Shown here: positions 7,082-11,272 of the stretch, one piece after another
Position numbering within the stretch: the stretch's first letter is position 1
How the letters are laid out: each line of letters opens with the position of its first letter
Source of the DNA: JABMPX01 sp964649795
GTDB taxonomy: Bacteria; Patescibacteriota; Minisyncoccia; Portnoybacterales; UBA2143
Reading direction: 5' to 3'
NCBI GenBank assembly: GCA_964649795.1
Contig: CAZYQY010000016.1
Span: forward strand, 1 to 11,272
DNA: 11,272 nucleotides
The notes under the pieces: model-generated
What the model was told of the DNA's origin: nothing
Seen by the model: the letters and a program-made list of their open reading frames with translations, nothing else
Database searches by the model: none
Translations under genes and position numbers: made by a program

Positions 7082-7663
7082 TCACTCTTTGGGATTCTTT
7101 GAAGAACCCCTTTTTAGTGTATCGTCAAGTAGATAATTATCTTTTTCAGATAGATGTGCTAATGAAATTATGATATTAGCTTTATTAAAGTCTATCTTTT
7201 TATTTAGCTTTTTGGCTAATGTAATTGCTACAGCTCTATGATGTCCTTCTAAACAAACTATTTTATTATTGTCTTTTCTTAACAAACCTATAAACTCAGT
7301 ATCAAACGGCATACTATTCATTATGGAAACAACAGTATCGTGTTCTCTAAATTGATTGTATCTTTCTGGTATTTCTAACAAATCATTAAAAGAAGAAATA
7401 TTTTTATTTGGTAACATTGATTGCCATCTTGTATAAGGGCCAACCAACATACTAGATATTTCAACTAAGGGGTTAGTAAGTTTATATTCTCCCCAATTTA
7501 GCTTATCTGCCCTTATTTGACTTGCGGTAAATCTTCTCCATGACTCCCAGTTAGGCCAACCCTTAATTTTTGTAGCAGTTTCAATCCATCCTGGATTATT
7601 AGCTTCTCTTTTTCTCCATCCATCAAAAACTTCTTCCCATGTTGTTTTGGTTAATAATTCCAT
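7082..7663 (-). CDS. Hypothetical protein with ParB-like GHHRA motif
   Basis: A 193-aa soluble protein, not assigned to a named family. The N-terminal half is rich in tryptophans (WEEVFDGWRKREA, GWPNWESWRRF). In the C-terminal half, residues 134-146 read as a beta strand followed by CLEGHHRAVA with G140-H141-H142-R143. That resembles the G[EH]RR/GHHR nucleotide-binding motif of ParB/sulfiredoxin-fold proteins, and the preceding PFDTEFIGLLRKDNNKIV fits the strand before it. It lacks the helix-turn-helix of true ParB. Start at 7663 is supported by AGGA about nine bases upstream. It is flanked by boundary elements B and C and is a single-gene cassette in layout. The ParB-like fold is inferred from the motif only; the real function is unknown. 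Confidence 0.75.
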   Translation of the reverse strand: MELLTKTTWEEVFDGWRKREANNPGWIETATKIKGWPNWESWRRFTASQIRADKLNWGEYKLTNPLVEISSMLVGPYTRWQSMLPNKNISSFNDLLEIPERYNQFREHDTVVSIMNSMPFDTEFIGLLRKDNNKIVCLEGHHRAVAITLAKKLNKKIDFNKANIIISLAHLSEKDNYLLDDTLKRGSSKNPKE

Positions 7664-7686
7664 AATTTCATCCTATCATATAAATC

Positions 7687-7712
7687 AAAAACCGCCTAGA
7701 TAAAGACGATTA
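7687..7712. repeat. Decayed hairpin of the composite repeat (junction C)
   Basis: Starts AAAACCGCCTAGAT and continues AAAGACGATTA. It aligns base for base with the intact hairpin at 7006-7031 but has lost several pairs and probably no longer folds well. Confidence 0.5.
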
Positions 7713-7716
7713 TGAT

Positions 7717-7754
7717 GGCTTCCCATTAAGAACACTTTCGGAACCTTAGATTGG
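7717..7754 (+). repeat. Intergenic element, degenerate copy C
   Basis: TGGCTTCCCATTAAGAACAC, then TTTCGGAACCTTAG, then ATTGGA. The outer parts (GGCT.CC.AT and GGAACCT...TTGGA) match the consensus; the middle has diverged. It keeps the usual position just after the hairpin. Confidence 0.5.
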
Positions 7755-7822
7755 AATAGAATTAAGGAAAACTTAAGTTCAGTCAACAATTTACTACAAT
7801 TAGCTAATGGTTTTAATTAAAA

Positions 7823-7858
7823 TTCCTCACTAGGACGATTTTAGAATCTGTTTTATAA
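7823..7858 (+). repeat. Intergenic element, copy C2
   Basis: TTCCTCACTAGGACG, then ATTTTAGAATCTGTTTTATA. Good match in the GGACGA.TTTAGAA.CTGTTTT part, but the outer GCTCCGC end is altered. Second element in the same spacer, about 105 bp from copy C. Between them (7755-7822) I see nothing coding. Confidence 0.6.
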
Positions 7859-7892
7859 AAAAAGACCGTTCTGCTTAAGACAGCCCGGTCTT
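7857..7892 (-). terminator. Rho-independent terminator of the tail-anchored hypothetical gene
   Basis: AAGACCG (7862-7868) pairs with CGGTCTT (7886-7892), with an inner CTG/CAG stem. On the minus strand it is followed by seven T (7863-7857). About 50 bp after the stop at 7943. Confidence 0.8.
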
Positions 7893-7942
7893 ATTTGATA
7901 AATGTTGTGTGATTACTAATTTCTCCCACCGCTTTTGAATTT

Positions 7943-8299
7943 TCAGAGATAAAAGCATAATACAACCCCGAAAAACAGAATAAAAATCGCTACTAAAGTC
8001 ATTCTTTTTAATAATTGTTTTTTCCTAAATTCATAAAATAAAAGTTCTGTTTCTTGCTTCTTACCATTTTCCGAAATCCAATTTCTGTACCCAAGATAGT
8101 GATGTGCAAACTGCGTGCCAACCTGACCAAAAGTTCCCTCTTCCTCACCTACTTGCATTAGACGTTTGAACTTATCAGCCCAGATTTCAGAAAGCCGATA
8201 CTCGGATTTCTTGCCATTCTTTTTTATTACAATAAGATCTACATAAGAAAAACTTGATGTATCAATATCCTCTTTTAGCTCAATTTTTTTAATCTTCAT
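7943..8299 (-). CDS. Hypothetical tail-anchored membrane protein
   Basis: A 118-aa protein that I do not recognise. Residues 1-95 are hydrophilic and predicted cytosolic, with a GEEEGTFGQVG segment (51-61) and an aromatic/His patch, FAHHYLGYRNW (64-74). A single C-terminal transmembrane helix at about 100-118 follows the basic stretch FRKKQLLKRM, so positive-inside orientation leaves the N-terminal domain in the cytoplasm. The start at 8299 has a strong AAAGGAG seven bases upstream. It has its own terminator downstream (7857-7892) and a possible promoter at 8346-8374, so it looks like an independent single-gene unit between boundary elements. Confidence 0.78.
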   Translation of the reverse strand: MKIKKIELKEDIDTSSFSYVDLIVIKKNGKKSEYRLSEIWADKFKRLMQVGEEEGTFGQVGTQFAHHYLGYRNWISENGKKQETELLFYEFRKKQLLKRMTLVAIFILFFGVVLCFYL

Positions 8300-8343
8300 C
8301 TCTTTCTCCTTTTAAGATTTATTTAATTGGGAAACAACTAAAA

Positions 8344-8371
8344 ACAGAATAGCATAAAGATACTATTCTGT
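8344..8371. terminator. Hairpin at junction D, overlapping a promoter
   Basis: ACAGAATAG (8344-8352) and CTATTCTGT (8363-8371) form a 9-bp stem with a 10-nt loop, followed on the minus strand by TTTTT. It takes the place of the AAAAACGGCTT hairpin next to element D1. The same bases form a candidate promoter. Confidence 0.5.
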
Positions 8372-8374
8372 CAA
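8346..8374 (-). promoter_or_regulatory. Possible promoter of the tail-anchored hypothetical gene
   Basis: Perfect TTGACA (8374-8369), 17-bp spacer, extended TGC, then TATTCT (8351-8346). The -10 is a 4/6 match. Both boxes overlap the arms of the 9-bp inverted repeat, so repression or termination could share the site. Predicted leader is about 40 nt. Confidence 0.5.
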
Positions 8375-8379
8375 ATCAG

Positions 8380-8408
8380 GGCTCCGCATCGTGGACGACG
8401 TTAGAACC
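8380..8408 (+). repeat. Intergenic cassette-boundary element, copy D1
   Basis: GGCTCCGCATCGT followed by GGACGACGTTAGAACC: a perfect match to the consensus through AGAACC. The TGTTTTGGA end is absent and is replaced by AAGATTATGG. Confidence 0.85.
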
Positions 8409-8480
8409 AAGATTATGGAAGCTGGAGAGATTTATATTCCTGATTTAAGCTCACAGTGTCAGATTTAGTTTATTGATTAT

Positions 8481-8520
8481 GGCTCCTTCGATGGGACGAT
8501 TTTTAAACTTATTTTAGAAA
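8481..8520 (+). repeat. Intergenic element, copy D2
   Basis: GGCTCCTTCGATGGGACGA, then TTTTTAAACTTATTTTAGA. Ends within two or three bases of the stop codon of the shortened MscS gene. The 72 bp between D1 and D2 hold no gene I can support. Confidence 0.65.
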
Positions 8521-8522
8521 AA

Positions 8523-9038
8523 TTAAGGTATTCTGATTACATTGTTAATTGATCCATTGGATATATAATATATTTTTCCTTCATCATCTTTTAATATAGT
8601 GGAACGCATGGTAATTCTGATAACTTTGCCTTCAAAATTGCCAATTTTTACTTTATCACCAATGCCGTATTGGTTTTCAACTAAAATAAATAATCCAGAA
8701 ACAAAATCTTTGACTAAAGACTGAGCCCCAAAACCGATGGCCAGTCCTATTACACCTGCCCCAGCCAAAATTGGCGTTATGTCTATGCCAAATAAACTTA
8801 AAACCATCAATAGAATAATAACGCAGATAATAATATTACCAGTAGCCAAGATAATATACCCTAAGGTTTTTGCTCTTTTTTCCTTTTGAGAGACGCGGCT
8901 GTCATCTCCATCATCAGCTATTCGTACAAGTCGTTTAACTACAAGCTTTAATATCATTCTACTAAAAAAGAATAGAATAATTATCCATATAACATCTACT
9001 GCATTTTGTTTAATAATATTGAATATAAATTCTTGCAT
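8523..9038 (-). CDS. MscS-family mechanosensitive channel, C-terminally short
   Basis: Inner-membrane channel subunit of 171 aa. Helices are at about 14-34 and 58-84, and the pore-lining third helix at about 91-120 has the glycine/alanine-rich pattern LAGAGVIGLAIGFGAQSLVK and then DFVSG. The following beta domain, GDKVKIGNFEGKVIRITMRST near 127-147, is typical of MscS. The protein stops at NNVIRIP, the end of the beta domain, so the C-terminal alpha/beta cage (about 90-100 residues in E. coli MscS, 286 aa) is missing. The stop lies two or three bases from boundary element D2, suggesting the gene was cut at the element. Short forms of the family may also exist naturally. The ATG at 9038 lacks a Shine-Dalgarno sequence. 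A candidate extended -10 promoter lies at 9121-9129. Confidence 0.9.
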   Translation of the reverse strand: MQEFIFNIIKQNAVDVIWIIILFFFSRMILKLVVKRLVRIADDGDDSRVSQKEKRAKTLGYIILATGNIIICVIILLMVLSLFGIDITPILAGAGVIGLAIGFGAQSLVKDFVSGLFILVENQYGIGDKVKIGNFEGKVIRITMRSTILKDDEGKIYYISNGSINNVIRIP

Positions 9039-9120
9039 AGTATTTATGTCAAATCATATTTCTAATACAACTGTTATTAATAAAAGCTTTATTGCCAAAA
9101 CGACTCGCTAATTTTATCCA

Positions 9121-9129
9121 ATTATATCA
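9121..9129 (-). promoter_or_regulatory. Possible extended -10 promoter of the MscS gene
   Basis: TGA-TATAAT on the minus strand, about 80 bp before the ATG. No recognisable -35 at 16-18 bp. Confidence 0.4.
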
Positions 9130-9167
9130 CTTTATATAATTTTATAATAGTGGATAAATAACAAACC

Positions 9168-9193
9168 AAAAACGGCTTGGTTAAGCCGTTTTT
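9168..9193. terminator. Hairpin/terminator of the composite intergenic repeat (junction E)
   Basis: Perfect 11-bp stem: AAAAACGGCTT (9168-9178), loop GGTT, AAGCCGTTTTT (9183-9193). Arms identical to those at 7006-7031, about 2.2 kb away. The 9039-9361 spacer (323 bp) contains no gene; it holds this hairpin, two elements, a candidate promoter and the kinase terminator. Confidence 0.8.
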
Positions 9194-9200
9194 ATAACTC

Positions 9201-9238
9201 AGCTCCGAGCGTGGAATAAAGTTAGAACTTGGTATTTT
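9201..9238 (+). repeat. Intergenic cassette-boundary element, copy E1
   Basis: AGCTCCGAGCGTGGAATAAA, then GTTAGAACTTGG, then TATTTTGA. Follows hairpin E by seven bases, in the same arrangement as copies A and B. Confidence 0.75.
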
Positions 9239-9280
9239 GATAAATTATCTAATTCTGAATGTATTAAAATACTAACATTA

Positions 9281-9316
9281 ATTCCGCATCGTGGATAATT
9301 TTAAAAATATTATCAA
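9281..9316 (+). repeat. Intergenic element, copy E2 (degenerate 3' half)
   Basis: ATTCCGCATCGTGGATAA, then TTTTAAAAATATTATCA. The first half matches CTCCGCATCGTGGA exactly except at its first base; the second half is eroded. About 80 bp from E1. Confidence 0.55.
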
Positions 9317-9323
9317 ATAATTA

Positions 9324-9350
9324 AAGAGGTACTTTTTTTAAGTACCTCTT
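9324..9350 (-). terminator. Terminator hairpin of the kinase gene
   Basis: Perfect 11-bp arms, AAGAGGTACTT (9324-9334) and AAGTACCTCTT (9340-9350), with a five-base loop. It begins 12 bp after the kinase stop. The minus-strand tail is TTTAATTATTT-like, so termination strength is moderate. Confidence 0.65.
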
Positions 9351-9361
9351 ATGTCCTGTCT

Positions 9362-10099
9362 TTAAAATTGAAGAATGCGTTTTGCTACTTTCTGGATTTC
9401 TGCTTTCCATTTGTTTTCGTTAGTAGTATCCACTGTAGCAAAAATACTGAAAGGCAGTTTTTCCAAAACCCACCTTCCACCAACCCTATTCTCCCATCGA
9501 TAATGATTTGGTGTTCTCCTCCACATCTCTCTAAGTTTGACGACCGCCCCTGGATTATTACCCTGCCACTTTGACTTGAGACCTGCTCCGCCAAAGAAGT
9601 CATCTTCTGACAGACGATATTTAACGCCAATTGCCCGTCCAGCCATCACATCATAGTCCGTATGGGTTCGGATAAAAATCAGCTTGGCTCCCGTTTGCTT
9701 AATTTTTTCTCTCAAGCTGGCTCGTTTTTTTGGATCAATATGATCGCTGTCCAGAATAACATTGCCACCTTGCTCAATGATTTTCAAAACGGTGTTTTCG
9801 GCAATTTTTCTGGCGCCTTCGTAATGTTCACTTTGTTTACGAAGCTGGACACGAATATCATCACCTTCAATAATTGTTGCAAGAAGAATCCTTGCAAGTT
9901 CTTTAGCCACTGAACTTTTCCCAGAACCAACAAGACCAACCATAGCAATTACAACTGGCTTTCCTGTCTTATGAGATGCTATTTTAAGAGCACTAATAAA
10001 TGCATCTTGAGCCCAACGCTCTTTTTGTGTTAGAGATTCTCTTTTATGTACCATAATACCAATTATAACAGGAAGAATCATTTCAATCAATCTTTTCAT
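9362..10099 (-). CDS. P-loop kinase (AAA_33/zeta-toxin-like)
   Basis: A 245-aa P-loop NTPase of the small-molecule kinase type. Walker A GLVGSGKS is at 55-62; EGDDIR near 78-83 resembles the acidic substrate site of adenylylsulfate-kinase/zeta-type kinases; NVILDSDHID near 114-123 is the Walker-B-like strand. Arg-rich segments later (KLREMWRRTPNHYRW) may form the lid. The first 19 residues contain a hydrophobic stretch (ILPVIIGIMV, 8-17) absent from cytosolic homologues and could anchor the protein. Start at 10099 is supported by AGAGGAG seven bases upstream; an internal Met16 is the alternative. A consensus promoter is at 10157-10185 and a hairpin follows the gene. The phosphorylated substrate is unknown. 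No epsilon-type antitoxin gene is adjacent, so a zeta-toxin role is not claimed. Confidence 0.85.
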   Translation of the reverse strand: MKRLIEMILPVIIGIMVHKRESLTQKERWAQDAFISALKIASHKTGKPVVIAMVGLVGSGKSSVAKELARILLATIIEGDDIRVQLRKQSEHYEGARKIAENTVLKIIEQGGNVILDSDHIDPKKRASLREKIKQTGAKLIFIRTHTDYDVMAGRAIGVKYRLSEDDFFGGAGLKSKWQGNNPGAVVKLREMWRRTPNHYRWENRVGGRWVLEKLPFSIFATVDTTNENKWKAEIQKVAKRILQF

Positions 10100-10156
10100 T
10101 TTTCATCTCCTCTTTTTGGTTAATTTAAAGAACTTATATTCTCCTAACTAAATTAT

Positions 10157-10185
10157 AATATACCATTATAAATAGTAAATGTCAA
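10157..10185 (-). promoter_or_regulatory. Promoter of the kinase gene
   Basis: Perfect TTGACA (10185-10180), 17-bp spacer, TGG extension and TATATT (10162-10157). Predicted start near 10150, giving a leader of about 50 nt that contains AGGAG twice, the second serving the ATG at 10099. Confidence 0.8.
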
Positions 10186-10193
10186 ACAAATTT

Positions 10194-10212
10194 GATGGTC
10201 CAGCTTAGAACA
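10194..10212 (+). repeat. Possible remnant of the intergenic element (F0)
   Basis: GATGGTCCAGCTTAGAACA resembles the GGACGACGTTAGAAC core. The outer GCTCCGC end is absent. Lies between the kinase promoter and the hairpin of junction F. Confidence 0.35.
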
Positions 10213-10215
10213 AAA

Positions 10216-10238
10216 AATAACCGCGTAAATAAACGGCT
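10216..10238 (-). terminator. Weak hairpin at junction F
   Basis: On the minus strand AGCCG and CGGTT flank a 10-nt loop and are followed by ATTTTTTG. It holds the place taken by the AAAAACGGCTT hairpin elsewhere. Probably ends transcripts from the NYN gene. Confidence 0.45.
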
Positions 10239-10240
10239 AC

Positions 10241-10290
10241 TTTTATACTCTACTATACCCTACTATGTATTATTATACCCTTCTATGCTC
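10241..10290. repeat. Five imperfect tandem decamers, consensus TACTATACCC
   Basis: Consecutive 10-base units: TTTTATACTC, TACTATACCC, TACTATGTAT, TATTATACCC, TTCTATGCTC. The period is exactly 10, one DNA helical turn. The last unit runs into element F1. On the minus strand the array contains a TATAAT. Confidence 0.7.
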
Positions 10291-10320
10291 CGCAAGACAG
10301 ACGACGTCCGAACCTATTGG
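10287..10320 (+). repeat. Intergenic cassette-boundary element, copy F1
   Basis: GCTCCGCAAGACA, then GACGACGTCCGAACCT, then ATTGG. Matches the consensus with a TCCGAA variant of TTAGAA. About 60 bp after the stop of the NYN gene. Confidence 0.7.
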
Positions 10321-10382
10321 CAAATAACTAAAGATTATTTCTTTATCCCAGAATTAACAAAACCATAATATTAAAATTTACT

Positions 10383-11045
10383 TTATTTATCAAATAAAGT
10401 TTTCTGAATAAATGGCTTTATATCAGATTCTACTAAAATTCTCTTTATATCTGCCTTCGAAATCATAGATAAAAGTGGATTTGTTGAATTTTTAGAATCG
10501 TTTTTATCAATTATAGAAAATCCTACATATTCAATTTTCTTATCTGTCCTATTTCTAACCCAATCAATAGCAGGAATAATGTCTCCATCAGAGCTAATAA
10601 CAATAGCTGTATCATATTTGTCATCAATTGCCCCAACTATTAAATCAACTGCTAATTTTACATCTATACCTTTTTCTCTATATCTTTCATATTGTATCTT
10701 TTTCAATCCCATTTTTTTAAATTTTTCGTATCCAATTACACGATTATCTATAGATATCTCTTCTATTCTTCTTCGAAGTTTACTTGTTTTTATTTCCCAA
10801 TTATTTTTCTTTAAGATTGTGAAAAAAGTTGTTTGATTAGACATGGCTTTTTTGGTTCTTTTATCTCCAACTTTTTCAGGCACCGTCCCAACATAAAATC
10901 TCTTACCGTTATCTGAAATTTTTCTATTATTAGATAAAAAATGAACAAATTTATCATAATCAAAATTAATCTCTTGAAAACCAAGTTTTTTTAATACTAA
11001 ATGATAAAAATTAGCACCATCAATAAAAATACAAACTCTTTCCAT
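10383..11045 (-). CDS. NYN/LabA-like (DUF88) PIN-fold nuclease
   Basis: A 220-aa member of the NYN (LabA/DUF88) branch of PIN-fold metal-dependent ribonucleases. The N-terminal motif is FIDGANFY with D9 and N12. The central acidic motif is KGIDVKLAVDL with D128 and D134. The third motif is ISSDGDIIPAI with D153 and D155. These make a complete Mg2+ site, so catalysis is plausible; the RNA target is unknown. Start was placed at 11045 because the motif begins six residues later, and an extended -10 (TGT-TATAAT) ends six bases before this ATG, implying a leaderless mRNA. The open frame continues upstream to 11117 but through a terminator hairpin and promoter. It is a single-gene unit between elements F1 and G. 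Related proteins act in RNA processing or as phage-defence or toxin nucleases; none is shown here. Confidence 0.9.
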   Translation of the reverse strand: MERVCIFIDGANFYHLVLKKLGFQEINFDYDKFVHFLSNNRKISDNGKRFYVGTVPEKVGDKRTKKAMSNQTTFFTILKKNNWEIKTSKLRRRIEEISIDNRVIGYEKFKKMGLKKIQYERYREKGIDVKLAVDLIVGAIDDKYDTAIVISSDGDIIPAIDWVRNRTDKKIEYVGFSIIDKNDSKNSTNPLLSMISKADIKRILVESDIKPFIQKTLFDK

Positions 11046-11051
11046 ATTTAT

Positions 11052-11060
11052 ATTATAACA
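11052..11060 (-). promoter_or_regulatory. Extended -10 promoter of the NYN gene (leaderless)
   Basis: TGT-TATAAT on the minus strand, ending six bases before the ATG at 11045, directly after the T run of the upstream hairpin. Same spacing as at 6931-6939. No good -35. Confidence 0.6.
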
Positions 11061-11064
11061 TAAT

Positions 11065-11100
11065 AAAAAAAGACCTGCACACTCCCAAAGGAGGCGCAGG
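11065..11100 (-). terminator. Terminator/attenuator-like hairpin upstream of the NYN gene
   Basis: On the minus strand CCTGC (11100-11096) pairs with GCAGG (11078-11074), with an inner CTCC/GGAG stem and a four-base loop, then TC and seven T (11071-11065). It lies between the promoter at 11117-11145 and the coding start, so it would end short leader transcripts of about 45 nt. Confidence 0.75.
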
Positions 11101-11116
11101 CGACTTTCTATATTCA

Positions 11117-11145
11117 AATATAGTCTAATTTATTATGATTGTCAA
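11117..11145 (-). promoter_or_regulatory. Consensus promoter upstream of the NYN leader hairpin
   Basis: Perfect TTGACA (11145-11140), exactly 17 bp, TATATT (11122-11117). Predicted start near 11110, only about 10 bases before the terminator-like hairpin. Confidence 0.75.
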
Positions 11146-11168
11146 GTTTTATATGTGGAAAACAATTT

Positions 11169-11205
11169 GGCTCCGCTGGATAGACGATGTTAGAACCTAT
11201 TTTGG
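11169..11205 (+). repeat. Intergenic cassette-boundary element, copy G
   Basis: GGCTCCGCTGGATAGACGA, then TGTTAGAACCTATTTTGGGA. Good consensus match. Lies upstream of the NYN promoter and downstream of a terminator belonging to a gene outside the window. Confidence 0.8.
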
Positions 11206-11227
11206 GATGCGGTAACCAATCGTAATT

Positions 11228-11260
11228 AAAAACGGCACGCCCAAACTCAAAGACGTGCCG
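11228..11260 (-). terminator. Terminator of a minus-strand gene beyond the window
   Basis: CGGCACG (11233-11239) pairs with CGTGCCG (11254-11260); on the minus strand five T follow (11232-11228). The gene it serves is not visible. Confidence 0.65.
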
Positions 11261-11272
11261 ATTATTTGTTGC

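Noticed and set aside
8403..8467. Plus-strand mini-ORF starting MEAGEIYIPDL, similar in feel to a sugar-nucleotide dehydratase segment
   Set aside because: Only 17 codons, starts next to an element, has no ribosome site, and the resemblance cannot be verified by eye.
9024..9053. TTGACA just before the MscS start as a promoter
   Set aside because: The matching -10 would be only TTTATA and would lie inside the coding region, losing the first transmembrane helix.
9385..9630. 81-residue minus-strand ORF and plus-strand ORFs inside the kinase gene
   Set aside because: They overlap a clear P-loop kinase in other frames and show no family features, so they are frame shadows.
9362..10099. Zeta toxin of a toxin-antitoxin pair
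   Set aside because: No small antitoxin gene is next to it; the P-loop and acidic motif fit several small-molecule kinase families equally.
10383..11117. Longer N terminus for the NYN protein starting at 11117
   Set aside because: The extra 24 codons run through a terminator hairpin and an extended -10, and the NYN motif starts right after the ATG at 11045.
6250..11272. Integron attC sites
   Set aside because: The core ends in GTTAGAAC, similar to the attC right-hand end, but the position that should be a pyrimidine is A, GTT is replaced by ATT or TTT in several copies, and no matching RYYYAAC box lies at the other end. No integrase gene is in the window.
6250..11272. CRISPR array
   Set aside because: Copies are diverged, irregularly spaced and separated by whole genes; there are no uniform spacers and no cas genes.

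Overview
The window is AT-rich and every supported gene lies on the minus strand. TGA is used as a stop codon, so the genetic code that reads TGA as glycine is not in use. Many starts lack a Shine-Dalgarno sequence. Gene sizes, the AT-rich spacers and the NifX/MinD-ferredoxin/CDF gene set suggest an anaerobic bacterium of the Candidate Phyla Radiation (Patescibacteria/Parcubacteria type). That placement is an inference from style and gene content; there is no rRNA or phylogenetic marker comparison behind it.

Region 1 (about 15-3972) is one tight operon, read right to left. It has two NifX/MTH1175-type proteins, a MinD/Mrp-like ATPase carrying two [4Fe-4S] ferredoxin motifs, a CoA-disulfide-reductase-like flavoprotein, and a cation diffusion facilitator with a C-terminal zinc-ribbon-like tail. 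Genes 2 to 5 are linked by three four-base ATGA stop/start overlaps, and genes 1 and 2 are one base apart. The set looks like a redox and metal (Fe-S/Zn) handling module. No nitrogenase gene is visible.

Region 2 (about 4132-6183) holds typA/bipA with a good promoter, followed by a 44-codon ORF with a strong ribosome binding site. A perfect GC-rich terminator hairpin lies inside the last codons of that small ORF, before its stop. Termination there would give a non-stop mRNA.

Region 3 (about 6250-11272) is the most unusual part. Small, functionally unrelated genes, all in one orientation, are separated by copies of a roughly 37-bp intergenic element with core GGACGACGTTAGAACC. The genes are a UPF0145 protein plus a two-helix membrane protein, a GHHRA-motif protein, a tail-anchored hypothetical, a shortened MscS channel, a P-loop kinase and a NYN-domain nuclease. 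I find about eleven intact or decayed copies between 6.2 and 11.3 kb and none clearly before that. Copies are often paired in one spacer and often sit next to a hairpin with arms like AAAAACGGCTT. The layout resembles a gene-cassette array, but the repeats do not fit integron attC rules. Several cassettes carry their own sigma-70-like promoters, and two appear to be leaderless from an extended -10 placed six bases before the ATG.
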